From Gammaproteobacteria bacterium TMED78 (lineage in GTDB: Bacteria; Pseudomonadota; Gammaproteobacteria; Steroidobacterales; Rariloculaceae): a stretch of DNA of 35,417 nucleotides. Below the pieces are notes generated by a model. The model did no database searches. It saw only the letters and a program-made list of their open reading frames with translations, and had not been told where the DNA came from. Shown in pieces: positions 1 to 8,171 of this stretch (position 1 is the first letter of the stretch; each line of letters opens with the position of its first letter). Position numbers and translations under genes: made by a program. The DNA lies in assembly GCA_002171615.1 (NCBI GenBank), contig NHEF01000022.1, forward strand, positions 1 to 35,417, in the 5' to 3' direction.

Positions 1-1
1 T

Positions 2-409
2 CAACAAGGTCAACAAGGTCAACAAGGTCAACAAGGCCAGCAAGGTCAACAAGGCATGCAAGGTCAACAAGGTCAACAAGGTCAACAAGGTCAACAAGGC
101 CAGCAAGGTCAACAAGGCATGCAAGGTCAACAAGGTCAACAAGGCCAACAAGGTCAACAAGGCATGCAAGGTCAACAAGGCCAACAAGGTCAACAAGGCA
201 TGCAAGGTCAACAAGGCCAGCAAGGTCAACAAGGCATGCAAGGCCAGCAGGGTCAACAAGGCATGCAAGGTCAACAAGGTCAACAAGGTCAACAAGGCAT
301 GCAAGGTCAACAAGGCATGCAAGGCCAGCAGGGTCAACAAGGCATGCAAGGTCAACAAGGCATGCAAGGTCAACAAGGTCAACAAGGCCAGCAAGGTCAA
401 CAAGGCCAG
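2..409 (+). repeat. In-frame 9-bp tandem repeat array
   Basis: About 45 copies of a 9-base unit close to CAACAAGGT, interspersed with GGCATGCAA-type variants, run from the window edge to about base 409. Variants differ mostly by silent changes (CAA/CAG, GGT/GGC), and methionine units recur at irregular spacing, giving a higher-order pattern. The array is clearly richer in G+C than the flanking DNA. It continues off the left edge, so its total length is unknown. Arrays like this tend to change copy number by slippage or recombination in whole codon units, so length could vary between strains. Confidence 0.95.
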
Positions 410-889
410 AGCCAGAATGGAAATTCATTACCTTCTCCAGATTCCAATATATTTGGAGAAGAAAGAGATGGATTATCTTCTTCAGGGCCTAGCTCAGAAG
501 ATGCTTTTGAGAGGTCATTAGAAGAGTTTGATTCTGTTGTGGGGGCAGAGAGAGAAGCAATAGCTCGTTCAGGAGTTGGCAGTGCTGCAGATGAAGCTTT
601 TGGAGCAGCTAGTTCAATAGGTAGTTCATCGGAGCCAGCTCAAGTACCAGTTGGAGTAGGAATGCCGGGAGTTAATCAAAGCACAAGAAGCGAATCAGAT
701 AACTCGCCTTCAGTAATTAGTAGTGGCATAAATGAAGAAAATAATATTGATTCCGTTGAAGGATGTGAGGATAAAGATGTAGTCGCTAGACAGCTATGTG
801 AGGCTGCCTCTCAAGAGGATGATCCATTTTTGAGAGCAGCTTTGTGGGATGAGTATAATGAATATAAGAAGATAATTTTAAGGCAGTAG
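2..889 (+). CDS. Collagen-like Gly-X-Y repeat protein, 5' partial
   Basis: The reading frame is open through the left edge of the window, so the N-terminus is missing. The first ~135 visible residues are an unbroken run of Gly-Gln-Gln and Gly-Met-Gln triplets, so glycine falls at every third position as in collagen-like proteins, but with no proline. A Ser/Glu-rich low-complexity linker follows, and then a compact C-terminal segment of about 40 residues with two cysteines, including VVARQLCEAA and LRAALWDEYNEYK. I recall similar 'VARQLREAA...LWDEY' tails in other proteobacterial proteins of unknown function, but cannot check this. The stop overlaps the next gene's GTG by one base (TAGTG), so it belongs to the same operon. 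Whether a signal peptide exists cannot be seen. The function is unknown; a fibrous or spacer role is inference. Confidence 0.75.
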   Translation, partial: QQGQQGQQGQQGQQGQQGMQGQQGQQGQQGQQGQQGQQGMQGQQGQQGQQGQQGMQGQQGQQGQQGMQGQQGQQGQQGMQGQQGQQGMQGQQGQQGQQGMQGQQGMQGQQGQQGMQGQQGMQGQQGQQGQQGQQGQSQNGNSLPSPDSNIFGEERDGLSSSGPSSEDAFERSLEEFDSVVGAEREAIARSGVGSAADEAFGAASSIGSSSEPAQVPVGVGMPGVNQSTRSESDNSPSVISSGINEENNIDSVEGCEDKDVVARQLCEAASQEDDPFLRAALWDEYNEYKKIILRQ

Positions 890-2130
890 TGGAAATGTTA
901 AAAAAAATAGTATTAATCAGTTTTGCTTTATTTTTATTTGCATGTGGGTCAAATGAGGTTCGAATGCCTCATCAAGTATCCTTAAGCTCTTCTACAAAAA
1001 CTATAAATGAAGTAGATTTATTAGATATTGCAGTTGTGTTATTTGATCCCGGTGTGCCCGAAGGAGAAATTGATAAAGATGTATTAGAAGACCTTATTAA
1101 TGATGGCACATTTGTTCACATCAGAAGAACAGAGTCTAGATATATGGCTATCCATTTAAGAGATACACTTCAGGATAGTGGTTTTTGGGGATCAGTTTGG
1201 GTTACACCTAATAGATCGTTAGTAGCAGATCTTGAAATAATGGGTCAGATATTACATTCAGATGGAGATAGTTTAAGTTTAGATATTCATGTTTTGGATG
1301 CCTCTGGTGAAACTTGGCTTGATAGAAATTATAAGATGTCAACAGCAGCAGGCTCATTCAATAGAAATCTTTATCCTAACAAAGATCCATATCAAGATGT
1401 GTTTAACAGGATTGCAAATGATCTAGCAAATATACAATCTAGACTTGATCCTGGGGAAGGACAAGAGCTTAGAACAATTTCTAAATTAAAATATGCCGAA
1501 GATATTAGCCCTGAGTCTTTCGATGGTTATTTAATTAGAAATAGAGATAGGATATCTCTAAATAGACTGCCAGCTGAAGATGATCCACAGTTTAGTAGAA
1601 CTCAGAGAGCTAGAGATAGGGAACATACATTTATTGAGGCTTTAAATGAACACTATGTTAATTTTTATAATCAATCTTCTGAGTCTTATGATGGATGGAG
1701 AGAATACTCTAGAGAGGAGTCAATAGCTATAAGAGAGCTAGAATCTTCAAGCAGATGGAGAACTGGCATTGGGGTGGCAACTATTATTGCTTCTATAGTT
1801 TATGATTCTAATAGCAATGGTGATTTTAATAGTAGAGTGGTAAGAGATACCATGATGTATACTGGTGTTGAGATGATTAAATCAGCAGGTGTCAGAAGAG
1901 AAGAGAAGCGTTTACATACTCAGTCTCTCGAAGAACTTTCGTTGAGTTTTGATGATGAGGTGATGCCAATGGTAGTAAATATAGAAGGAACTCAGCATCG
2001 TTTGACTGGAACTGCTGATGCTCAATATCTTGAATGGAAGGATATACTATTAGATTTGTATAGAACTGAGACTGGTTTCGTATCAGAGGTTGATATATTT
2101 ATTGATCCCCTAGAAGATTTTGAAGAATAA
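889..2130 (+). CDS. Outer-membrane-type lipoprotein of unknown family
   Basis: The 413-residue product starts with a lysine-containing n-region, a hydrophobic core and the lipobox LFAC, with lipidated Cys at residue 19 followed by Gly. There is no Asp at +2, which favours sorting to the outer membrane. An alpha/beta region of ~170 residues begins around DIAVVLFDPGVPEG, followed by a charged helical region and a short stretch rich in small and hydrophobic residues (GIGVATIIASIVYDS). I do not recognise the family. The GTG at 889 overlaps the previous stop; ATG at 895 is an alternative that keeps the signal peptide. The 3' end overlaps the next start by 11 bases, implying coupled translation. 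From its place in the operon, it is probably the outer-membrane partner of the ExbB/vWA apparatus; this is inference. Confidence 0.7.
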   Translation: MEMLKKIVLISFALFLFACGSNEVRMPHQVSLSSSTKTINEVDLLDIAVVLFDPGVPEGEIDKDVLEDLINDGTFVHIRRTESRYMAIHLRDTLQDSGFWGSVWVTPNRSLVADLEIMGQILHSDGDSLSLDIHVLDASGETWLDRNYKMSTAAGSFNRNLYPNKDPYQDVFNRIANDLANIQSRLDPGEGQELRTISKLKYAEDISPESFDGYLIRNRDRISLNRLPAEDDPQFSRTQRARDREHTFIEALNEHYVNFYNQSSESYDGWREYSREESIAIRELESSSRWRTGIGVATIIASIVYDSNSNGDFNSRVVRDTMMYTGVEMIKSAGVRREEKRLHTQSLEELSLSFDDEVMPMVVNIEGTQHRLTGTADAQYLEWKDILLDLYRTETGFVSEVDIFIDPLEDFEE

Positions 2131-3637
2131 ATCTGAAAAAAAAAACCTTCGTAATAAATCTATAATCGAAGTCAAGCCAAGTATAAGTAAAAATAATACC
2201 TCTATAGATGAAAATATTACTAATAAAAAAAATAACTATAATTTATTTTTATTTGCTTGCTTGATAGGTCTATTATTATTTGTTTTTTTCTTTTTACCTA
2301 GTTTTGTATCCCAAGAAAATTTTGTAGAAGAAACAAGCGCGGATCAAAGCGAGTTATATATTGGGCCAATAGAAAGTTCTGAGTATGATAATATCAGTCA
2401 AGAAGAGATTTCAGCGTTAAGATCAACCTCAGAGGATCTGCTTTCAGAAATTTTAACTCAACAAAGTCAAATTAATAATCTATCACCAAATATCTGGGCT
2501 AATGATAAGTGGCTAGTTTATCTTGATCAGATAAATTTCGGTGACGATGCATTCTTAAGTGAATCTTTCAAAGATTCTATTCGTTTCTATCAAGATGCTA
2601 TATTTCTAGGTAAGGAATTATTAGATATTTCAACTAGTATTGTTGAAGTATCTAATGACTATGGTAACAGGGCTTTAGCTACAGGCGATTACTTAGCAGC
2701 TATAGATCAATTTAATTTAGTTTTACAAATTGAGAAAGATAATGCTATTGCCATAGAGGGTTTGGGTAGGGCAGAGAATCTACCCGAAGTAATTAATATT
2801 ATGAGTGAAGCAAGAAGTAAGCAGCTAAGTCAGGAATATGAATTATCTATAAAGCTATATAGTCAAGTTCTTGAAATTGATCCTAAGTGGCAGGATGCAA
2901 AGAATGAGTTGAATCTTGTTATTGCAATTGTTGAAAAAAATAGCTTTGATAATTTTTTATCTAATGCATATACATCTTTAGGAGCTGGTGATTTTAATGA
3001 AGCAAATAATTTTTTTAATCAAGCTCTTTTATTGAGACCAGAGTCTGAAGAAGTAAAAAATGGTATTTTACAAGCTGAGCAGGGAGCAAAGTTTGATGCA
3101 GTTAGATTGTTTGAAGCTCGCGCTTTGGCGTTCGAGAAGAGAGAGTTATGGGAGCGTGTAATTGAGATTTATGAGGAAATTTTGACTACTGATCCTAATT
3201 TAGAGTTTGCAAAAGATGGGTTGCAGAGATCAAGATTAAGAGATGATCTTGATAAAAAAATTAATAATCTTATTGATAATCCAAGACTTCTTTTTGATGA
3301 TAACGTCTTAGATGATTCAGGATATATTTTATTACAAGCTCTAGAAATAGATCAGCCAGGTCCTAGGATTACTGAGCAACAAGAAAAATTAGAGAATATA
3401 ATTAGATTAGCATCTACACCAATAAATATAGTAATAAATTCTGATAATTTAACTGATATTGTTCTGTATCGTAAAGGATCTTTAGGTAAGTTTGATACTA
3501 AGACTATTGAGTTAAGGCCGGGTAATTATACTATTGTTGGTAATCGAAATGGATATAGAGATGTTAGATTAAATTTTGAAATATTGCCTGGTTTAGAAAA
3601 TATGAATATTGCAGTAGAGTGCAAGGAAAAAATTTAG
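2120..3637 (+). CDS. Membrane-anchored TPR protein with PEGA-like C-terminus
   Basis: The 505-residue product has a lysine- and asparagine-rich cytoplasmic N-terminus, one transmembrane helix at about residues 41-63, and a large region expected in the periplasm. That region has at least three TPR-like helical pairs, for example around YLAAIDQFNLVLQIEKDNA, YELSIKLYSQVLEIDP and FNEANNFFNQALLLRP. The last ~70 residues (from TPINIVINSDN to the end) are beta-rich, with LRPGNYTIVGNRNGYRDV resembling the 'G.Y.v...GY' signature of PEGA domains. The start is TTG inside the previous gene; no later start precedes the membrane helix, so I keep it. TPRs suggest a protein-binding scaffold. The family is not recognised beyond these domains. 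Confidence 0.75.
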   Translation: MKNKSEKKNLRNKSIIEVKPSISKNNTSIDENITNKKNNYNLFLFACLIGLLLFVFFFLPSFVSQENFVEETSADQSELYIGPIESSEYDNISQEEISALRSTSEDLLSEILTQQSQINNLSPNIWANDKWLVYLDQINFGDDAFLSESFKDSIRFYQDAIFLGKELLDISTSIVEVSNDYGNRALATGDYLAAIDQFNLVLQIEKDNAIAIEGLGRAENLPEVINIMSEARSKQLSQEYELSIKLYSQVLEIDPKWQDAKNELNLVIAIVEKNSFDNFLSNAYTSLGAGDFNEANNFFNQALLLRPESEEVKNGILQAEQGAKFDAVRLFEARALAFEKRELWERVIEIYEEILTTDPNLEFAKDGLQRSRLRDDLDKKINNLIDNPRLLFDDNVLDDSGYILLQALEIDQPGPRITEQQEKLENIIRLASTPINIVINSDNLTDIVLYRKGSLGKFDTKTIELRPGNYTIVGNRNGYRDVRLNFEILPGLENMNIAVECKEKI

Positions 3638-3646
3638 TTATTAATA

Positions 3647-6067
3647 ATGAATAATCAAATAGAAAAAAAATTAATATTACTCTATAAAGGAAAGACACTA
3701 AATTTTGATATTAATGATCTCCCAATTGAGATAGGAGATAAAAAATCTCATGATATTTATCTTCAAAATGTTATTGGGTTCTTTCAGATTGGCTTTATTG
3801 AAAATAAATTTTTTATACAGCCAAATAGTGAAACAAAGAATCTTTTTATTGGTGATGATGATATTCTAGAAACTAGATCTATTAAAGATAGGGATATATT
3901 TGTTTTTGGAAAAAATAAATTTTATGCATCGCTAGATAAAAATAATTTATATTTAGACTTAAGTACACCTAATTTTTATAAAAATACGATTAAAGAAGAA
4001 GAGAGTAAAAATAAAGTAGATGATATTGTAGTTGAGCCTATTAGTTTTAATTCAAGGATTGCTCAAATTAGTAATTCTAAAGATAGTAAAATTAATAAAT
4101 CTACTATTCCTATTTATTTTTCTTTTTTCGTCTTAGGCTGTTTGGCGTGGTTTGCGTTTACATCTAAGTCTATTGAGATAATTGTAGAGCCAGAAACAGA
4201 TTCTGTATCTATACCTGATACTTTTCTTAAATTAAAAATAGGTGATAGATATTTAGTTCAGCCTGGTATGCATAGGATTAAGGCTTCATTAGAAGAGTAT
4301 TATGATCTAGATACAGAAATACTTGTTAGTCAATCTCAGGACCAATCATTTTCTTTAAAATTGGATAGACTTCCTAATTTTATAAATTTTAGAACAAATC
4401 CAGAAATAGATTCAGTTATTAGTATAGATGGAAGCTTAATCGGTAATTCTCCTCTTACTGATATTGAAGTATCAATAGGTAAACATACTATAGAGATTAT
4501 TTCTCCAAGATATCTTACTAAGATCGAAGAGATACAAGTAGAAGGTGGTGGCTATAAACAAAATCTCACTTTTGATTTAGTACCTAACTGGTCAGAAATT
4601 CAGATAACAAGTGAGCCTAATGGTGCTAATGTAAACTTAGATGGCCAATCTATTGGCTTTACACCAATGGTTGCAGAGATCATTGCAGGTGAACATTCTC
4701 TTTCATTAAACTTAAATGGATATAATCAGTGGAGTAGTAAAATAATTGTGTCTGCTAATGATCCTCAGTCACTTCCACTAATTGAGCTAGAAGAGAGTGA
4801 TGGGGTGATGGAAATTACTTCTATACCTAGCGATGTTGCGATAAATTTAAATCAAAACTTTGTTGGGAGGTCCCCCTTAGTGCTTAATTTACCTCCAGAT
4901 AATAATTATGAAATATCACTAACTAAGCCAGGCTATAAAACTATTATTGATTCGGTATCTATTATTAGAGATGTTAATTCGAAATTATCTTATCAGTTAG
5001 AGCCTTTACTGGGAGTAGTATCAATTACTAGTTCACCTTCAGGTTCTCAAGTATGGATAAACGGTCTTAACGTAGGTGACACTCCAATAGAAATTGAATT
5101 GATGTCAATAGAGCAAAAAATTGAGGTAAGGAAAGAAGGATTTAGGTACGAGTTTATGGACTTAATACCAGTACCAAGCTATAAAAGTGATATTAACTTT
5201 AATCTTGAGGAGCTAAATCCTATTACTGGTTCTGGCTATGATAAACTCCTTACTACATCATTAGGACAAGAGTTAATTTTAATTCCTCCCCTAGAGTTTC
5301 AAATGGGTTCCTCAAGGAGAGAGCAAGGAAGAAGGTCAAATGAAGTTCTCCGCTCTGTTAAGGTCAGCAAGGCATTCTATTTAGGAACAAAAGAAGTTAC
5401 TAATTTTCAATATAGGCAATTTAGAGAAAACCATGACTCAGGCAATTTTTCAGATATTTCGTTAGATGAAGATAATTATCCAGTTGTTAGAATTACTTGG
5501 GAAGAGGCTGTAGAATTTCTTAATTGGTTAAGTATTAAGGATAATTTACAACCTGTTTATGAAGAGATGAATGGAATGTGGAAGGCAGTCATACCTTTAC
5601 GAAATGGTTATCGTCTCCCAACTGAAGCGGAATGGGCTTTAGCTGCAAAATTTTCTCAGTCTAATTCTGCTATTGTTTTTCCATGGGGGAATGATCTCCC
5701 TCCACCAGATAGATCTGGTAATTATGCGGATATTAGCGCCAATAAGCTTATTACACCTTTCTTAGTTACATATAATGATAGTTTTCAGGTTACAGCACCA
5801 TCTGGCAGTTTTCCTGCAAATAATTTTGGTATTTTTGATTTAGGAGGAAATGTTAGTGAGTGGATTCATGACTATTGGGAGATACCCGTCGCAAATAGTG
5901 AAAATGTTTATATTGACCCATTAGGCCCAGAAGAAGGACGTTTTCATGTTATAAGAGGATCTAGCTGGAAGAGCTCAACATTGACTGATTTAAGGCTTTC
6001 ATATAGATATTATGAAAATAATGATAGGGAAGATCTTGGTTTTAGGATAGCTCGTAATTTAGAATAA
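3647..6067 (+). CDS. FHA-like / TM / PEGA repeats / FGE-sulfatase-like domain protein
   Basis: The 806-residue product has an N-terminal ~110-residue beta-rich domain resembling FHA (weak), a membrane helix at about 154-172, then a series of PEGA-type repeats at about 244-313, 316-382, 387-452 and 456-520, with a degenerate one before them. Repeat signatures include NLDGQSIGFTP and WINGLNVGDTP. Residues ~535-805 form a formylglycine-generating-enzyme/SUMF1-like domain with FQMGSS, KEVTNFQYRQF, RLPTEAEWALAA, DLGGNVSEW, VIRGSSW and LGFRIAR. The two active-site cysteines of true formylglycine-generating enzymes are absent; the only cysteine in the whole protein is in the membrane helix. It is therefore probably a binding or structural domain. 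Topology places PEGA and the FGE-like domain in the periplasm. It lies 9 bases after the TPR gene. Confidence 0.85.
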   Translation: MNNQIEKKLILLYKGKTLNFDINDLPIEIGDKKSHDIYLQNVIGFFQIGFIENKFFIQPNSETKNLFIGDDDILETRSIKDRDIFVFGKNKFYASLDKNNLYLDLSTPNFYKNTIKEEESKNKVDDIVVEPISFNSRIAQISNSKDSKINKSTIPIYFSFFVLGCLAWFAFTSKSIEIIVEPETDSVSIPDTFLKLKIGDRYLVQPGMHRIKASLEEYYDLDTEILVSQSQDQSFSLKLDRLPNFINFRTNPEIDSVISIDGSLIGNSPLTDIEVSIGKHTIEIISPRYLTKIEEIQVEGGGYKQNLTFDLVPNWSEIQITSEPNGANVNLDGQSIGFTPMVAEIIAGEHSLSLNLNGYNQWSSKIIVSANDPQSLPLIELEESDGVMEITSIPSDVAINLNQNFVGRSPLVLNLPPDNNYEISLTKPGYKTIIDSVSIIRDVNSKLSYQLEPLLGVVSITSSPSGSQVWINGLNVGDTPIEIELMSIEQKIEVRKEGFRYEFMDLIPVPSYKSDINFNLEELNPITGSGYDKLLTTSLGQELILIPPLEFQMGSSRREQGRRSNEVLRSVKVSKAFYLGTKEVTNFQYRQFRENHDSGNFSDISLDEDNYPVVRITWEEAVEFLNWLSIKDNLQPVYEEMNGMWKAVIPLRNGYRLPTEAEWALAAKFSQSNSAIVFPWGNDLPPPDRSGNYADISANKLITPFLVTYNDSFQVTAPSGSFPANNFGIFDLGGNVSEWIHDYWEIPVANSENVYIDPLGPEEGRFHVIRGSSWKSSTLTDLRLSYRYYENNDREDLGFRIARNLE

Positions 6068-6100
6068 TAGATATAGATGGTTTATTCGAGGTATTGATAA

Positions 6101-6292
6101 ATGATTTTTAGATTTTATATATGTATTAGTTTTCTGACTTTATTTGTATCAGTATCATTTGGCCAAGATGATACAGATGACAGCCAGAAGATAGACTCTA
6201 CAGAAGTTGATACTAGACCTCTTGATGAAATTTTTATTCCTAGTGATGAAATAGCAGCTGATGAAGAAATTACTTTCCCTGTAAATATTTAG
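6101..6292 (+). CDS. Small secreted acidic peptide
   Basis: The 63-residue product has a clear signal peptide (MIFRFYICISFLTLFVSVSFG, cleavage near residues 21-22), leaving about 41 residues rich in Asp and Glu. The C-terminus (PSDEIAADEEITFPVNI) is distinctive; I recall short proteobacterial secreted proteins ending in a similar 'PSEEI..D....FPVDI' pattern, but cannot verify this. The gene sits between the FGE-like and ExbB-like genes with gaps of 33 and 16 bases, so it is very likely translated as part of the operon. There are no cysteines in the mature part. The function is unknown; a small periplasmic subunit or peptide ligand of the apparatus is possible. Confidence 0.7.
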   Translation: MIFRFYICISFLTLFVSVSFGQDDTDDSQKIDSTEVDTRPLDEIFIPSDEIAADEEITFPVNI

Positions 6293-6308
6293 ATTATTTG
6301 GAGATAAC

Positions 6309-7112
6309 ATGAAATTAAGATTACCAAATGAGTTTCTTTACCAAGTTTTTGCGCTAATAATTTCTATTATTATTATTCATGCCATATATGTCACTAATGT
6401 TAGGCCAAGGGCAGCTGATGCTTTATCAGAACAGGCTTTAGCTATACAGGAAGACCAAAATTATACTGTAGAGAGATCTGTTTGGGTTCTAATCAGAGAT
6501 TTTGAGCAGGAGGCATGCTTTATTTTGATGTTTTGGGCTTTTTCTATAATGGGCTATAAGACAGCTAGGCTTCTTAATGAGAAAAATATTTTAAGAGAAA
6601 GCTTGATTCCAATTAAGGATGGAGAAAGGATTTTGCCTGAAGATACTAGACAGTATTCAAGAATAATTGAATCATTACCAGATCAATCAAAAAATATGCT
6701 TTTACCCAGAGTTCTATTGTCATCTTTAGAGCGCTTTGGATCAACTAAGAATGTTCAAGATGTTTCATCTGTAGCTAATACCTTGTGTGAGTCTGAGGGT
6801 GAAAAGTTAGAATCTGAATTATCAATGATTAGATATATTGCTTGGGCTATCCCTTCTGTAGGATTTATTGGAACCGTAAGAGGAATAGGAGAGGCTCTTG
6901 GTCAGGCACATAGAGCAGTTGATGGTGATATTGCCGGAGTTACTCAGAGTCTAGGGACTGCCTTTAATTCAACCTTTATTGCTTTATTGATTTCGATAGT
7001 AGTAATGTTTTTAGTACATCAATTACAGTCTTTACAAGAGCGGCTTATTTTTGATACCCAGTCTTATATTGATCATAAGGTAATACGACATATGCATTCC
7101 CAAAATAATTAA
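6309..7112 (+). CDS. ExbB/TolQ/MotA-like proton channel subunit
   Basis: The 267-residue inner membrane protein has four predicted membrane segments: about 10-29, 68-84, 175-197 and 219-238. Between segments 2 and 3 lies a cytoplasmic domain. The third helix carries the family pattern AIPSVGFIGTVRGIGEAL (compare 'P.LGLLGTV.G' in ExbB/TolQ) and the fourth has LGTAFNSTFIALLISI (compare the 'L..AL..T..GL..AIP' signature). ExbB, TolQ and MotA form pentamers around a dimer of ExbD, TolR or MotB and convert proton (or sodium) flow into mechanical work. No separate exbD or tolR gene follows; the partners are probably the two vWA proteins downstream, whose N-terminal helix is ExbD-like. An upstream sequence TTGGAGATAACATG gives a good ribosome binding site. 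Confidence 0.88.
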   Translation: MKLRLPNEFLYQVFALIISIIIIHAIYVTNVRPRAADALSEQALAIQEDQNYTVERSVWVLIRDFEQEACFILMFWAFSIMGYKTARLLNEKNILRESLIPIKDGERILPEDTRQYSRIIESLPDQSKNMLLPRVLLSSLERFGSTKNVQDVSSVANTLCESEGEKLESELSMIRYIAWAIPSVGFIGTVRGIGEALGQAHRAVDGDIAGVTQSLGTAFNSTFIALLISIVVMFLVHQLQSLQERLIFDTQSYIDHKVIRHMHSQNN

Positions 7113-7121
7113 AGTATAGAT

Positions 7122-8168
7122 GTGAAAAACATAGCTATTCATATAAATGACTCAAATATTATAGTTGCTGATAATACTAAAATTATTGGGAATGAGCCTG
7201 GATATGCTCTATTGGATCATGACAAAGTTATTACTGGATTAGATGCTTATAGAAAGAAAAGCTTTTCTTCTCATCTTATTTTTAATACTTATTGGGAAAA
7301 TTTAAGCTTAGATAAAGACTCAAGTTTAGAGAGGCTAGGGAGCGTTTCTAGTTTTGCTGAAATAGCTTATATGCAATTAAATAATATATGCAGAAAATAT
7401 ATTAATTCGGGGGAAAGCGTTATTCTTATTCCTCCTACTAGTTATGACAGTCATAAATTAGGATTGTTATTAGGTATAGCAAATGAATGTAAAATTAATA
7501 TAGTCGGTATGGTAAATCCTGCATTGATGATATCTAGGGAACTGTATAAAGAAAATCAGTTATTTTATTTAGATATTGGATTAAATCATTTTTCTATATC
7601 ATCAGTGATTGATAGTTATTTAAAAAGAGATGTGATAGAAAGTAAATCTATTCAGGCGCTTGGAACAGATGACTTAGAAAAAGCTTGGTGTAACAGGATA
7701 GCAGAGATATTTATATTAAAGACGCGTTTCGATCCATTACATTCAGCTAATAGCGAGTTTGATCTTCAAAAAGCCTTGCCTAATTGGCTTAAGTTATTAG
7801 ATGAAGATGATTATTTAGAGCTAGAGTTGCCTCATGGTGGACAAAAATTATCTATCGAAATACATAGGGATCAGCTATTGAATGCAGCTTCTAATTTTTA
7901 TAGCTCAATTACAGATCTATTAAATAGTTTTTTTATGAAGTCTTCTAAGAAAAAACAAATATTTATTTCAAGTAGTTTATCTAGCGTCCCAGGTCTCTAT
8001 AGGTTGCTAGAAAATATAGACGATATTTTTATTAATACCGGTAACTTTGGTTATGAAGCTTTAAGTTCTTTACATTTCTTCGAACAAGGTTTATTTGATT
8101 TTTCTGACAATGATGTAAAGCTATTAAATATGATTGATTTTAATAAAAAAATTAAATTAAAGGGATAA
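7122..8168 (+). CDS. Actin/Hsp70-like ATPase-fold protein (putative)
   Basis: This 348-residue soluble protein has no signal peptide or membrane helix. The N-terminus (IAIHINDSNIIVADNTKIIG) fits the first phosphate strand-turn-strand of the actin/Hsp70 fold with the usual Asp replaced. YLDIGLNHFSISSV fits the second phosphate motif, and IFISSSLSSVPGLYRLLENI fits the adenosine motif near the C-terminus. The GTG start at 7122 lies 9 bases after the ExbB-like gene, and the stop is 3 bases before the next start. A cytoplasmic actin-like protein inside a channel/vWA operon suggests ATP-dependent control or assembly of the machine, by inference. The assignment rests on motif spacing only, and nucleotide binding may be degenerate. 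Confidence 0.6.
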   Translation: MKNIAIHINDSNIIVADNTKIIGNEPGYALLDHDKVITGLDAYRKKSFSSHLIFNTYWENLSLDKDSSLERLGSVSSFAEIAYMQLNNICRKYINSGESVILIPPTSYDSHKLGLLLGIANECKINIVGMVNPALMISRELYKENQLFYLDIGLNHFSISSVIDSYLKRDVIESKSIQALGTDDLEKAWCNRIAEIFILKTRFDPLHSANSEFDLQKALPNWLKLLDEDDYLELELPHGGQKLSIEIHRDQLLNAASNFYSSITDLLNSFFMKSSKKKQIFISSSLSSVPGLYRLLENIDDIFINTGNFGYEALSSLHFFEQGLFDFSDNDVKLLNMIDFNKKIKLKG

Positions 8169-8171
8169 GTT

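Noticed and set aside
1-409. CRISPR-like array
   Set aside because: The 9-base units are directly adjacent with no unique spacers and are in frame with a coding region; this is a protein-coding tandem repeat.
3647-6067. Functional formylglycine-generating (sulfatase-activating) enzyme
   Set aside because: The active-site cysteines are missing, no other cysteine exists outside the membrane helix, and no sulfatase gene is in the window.
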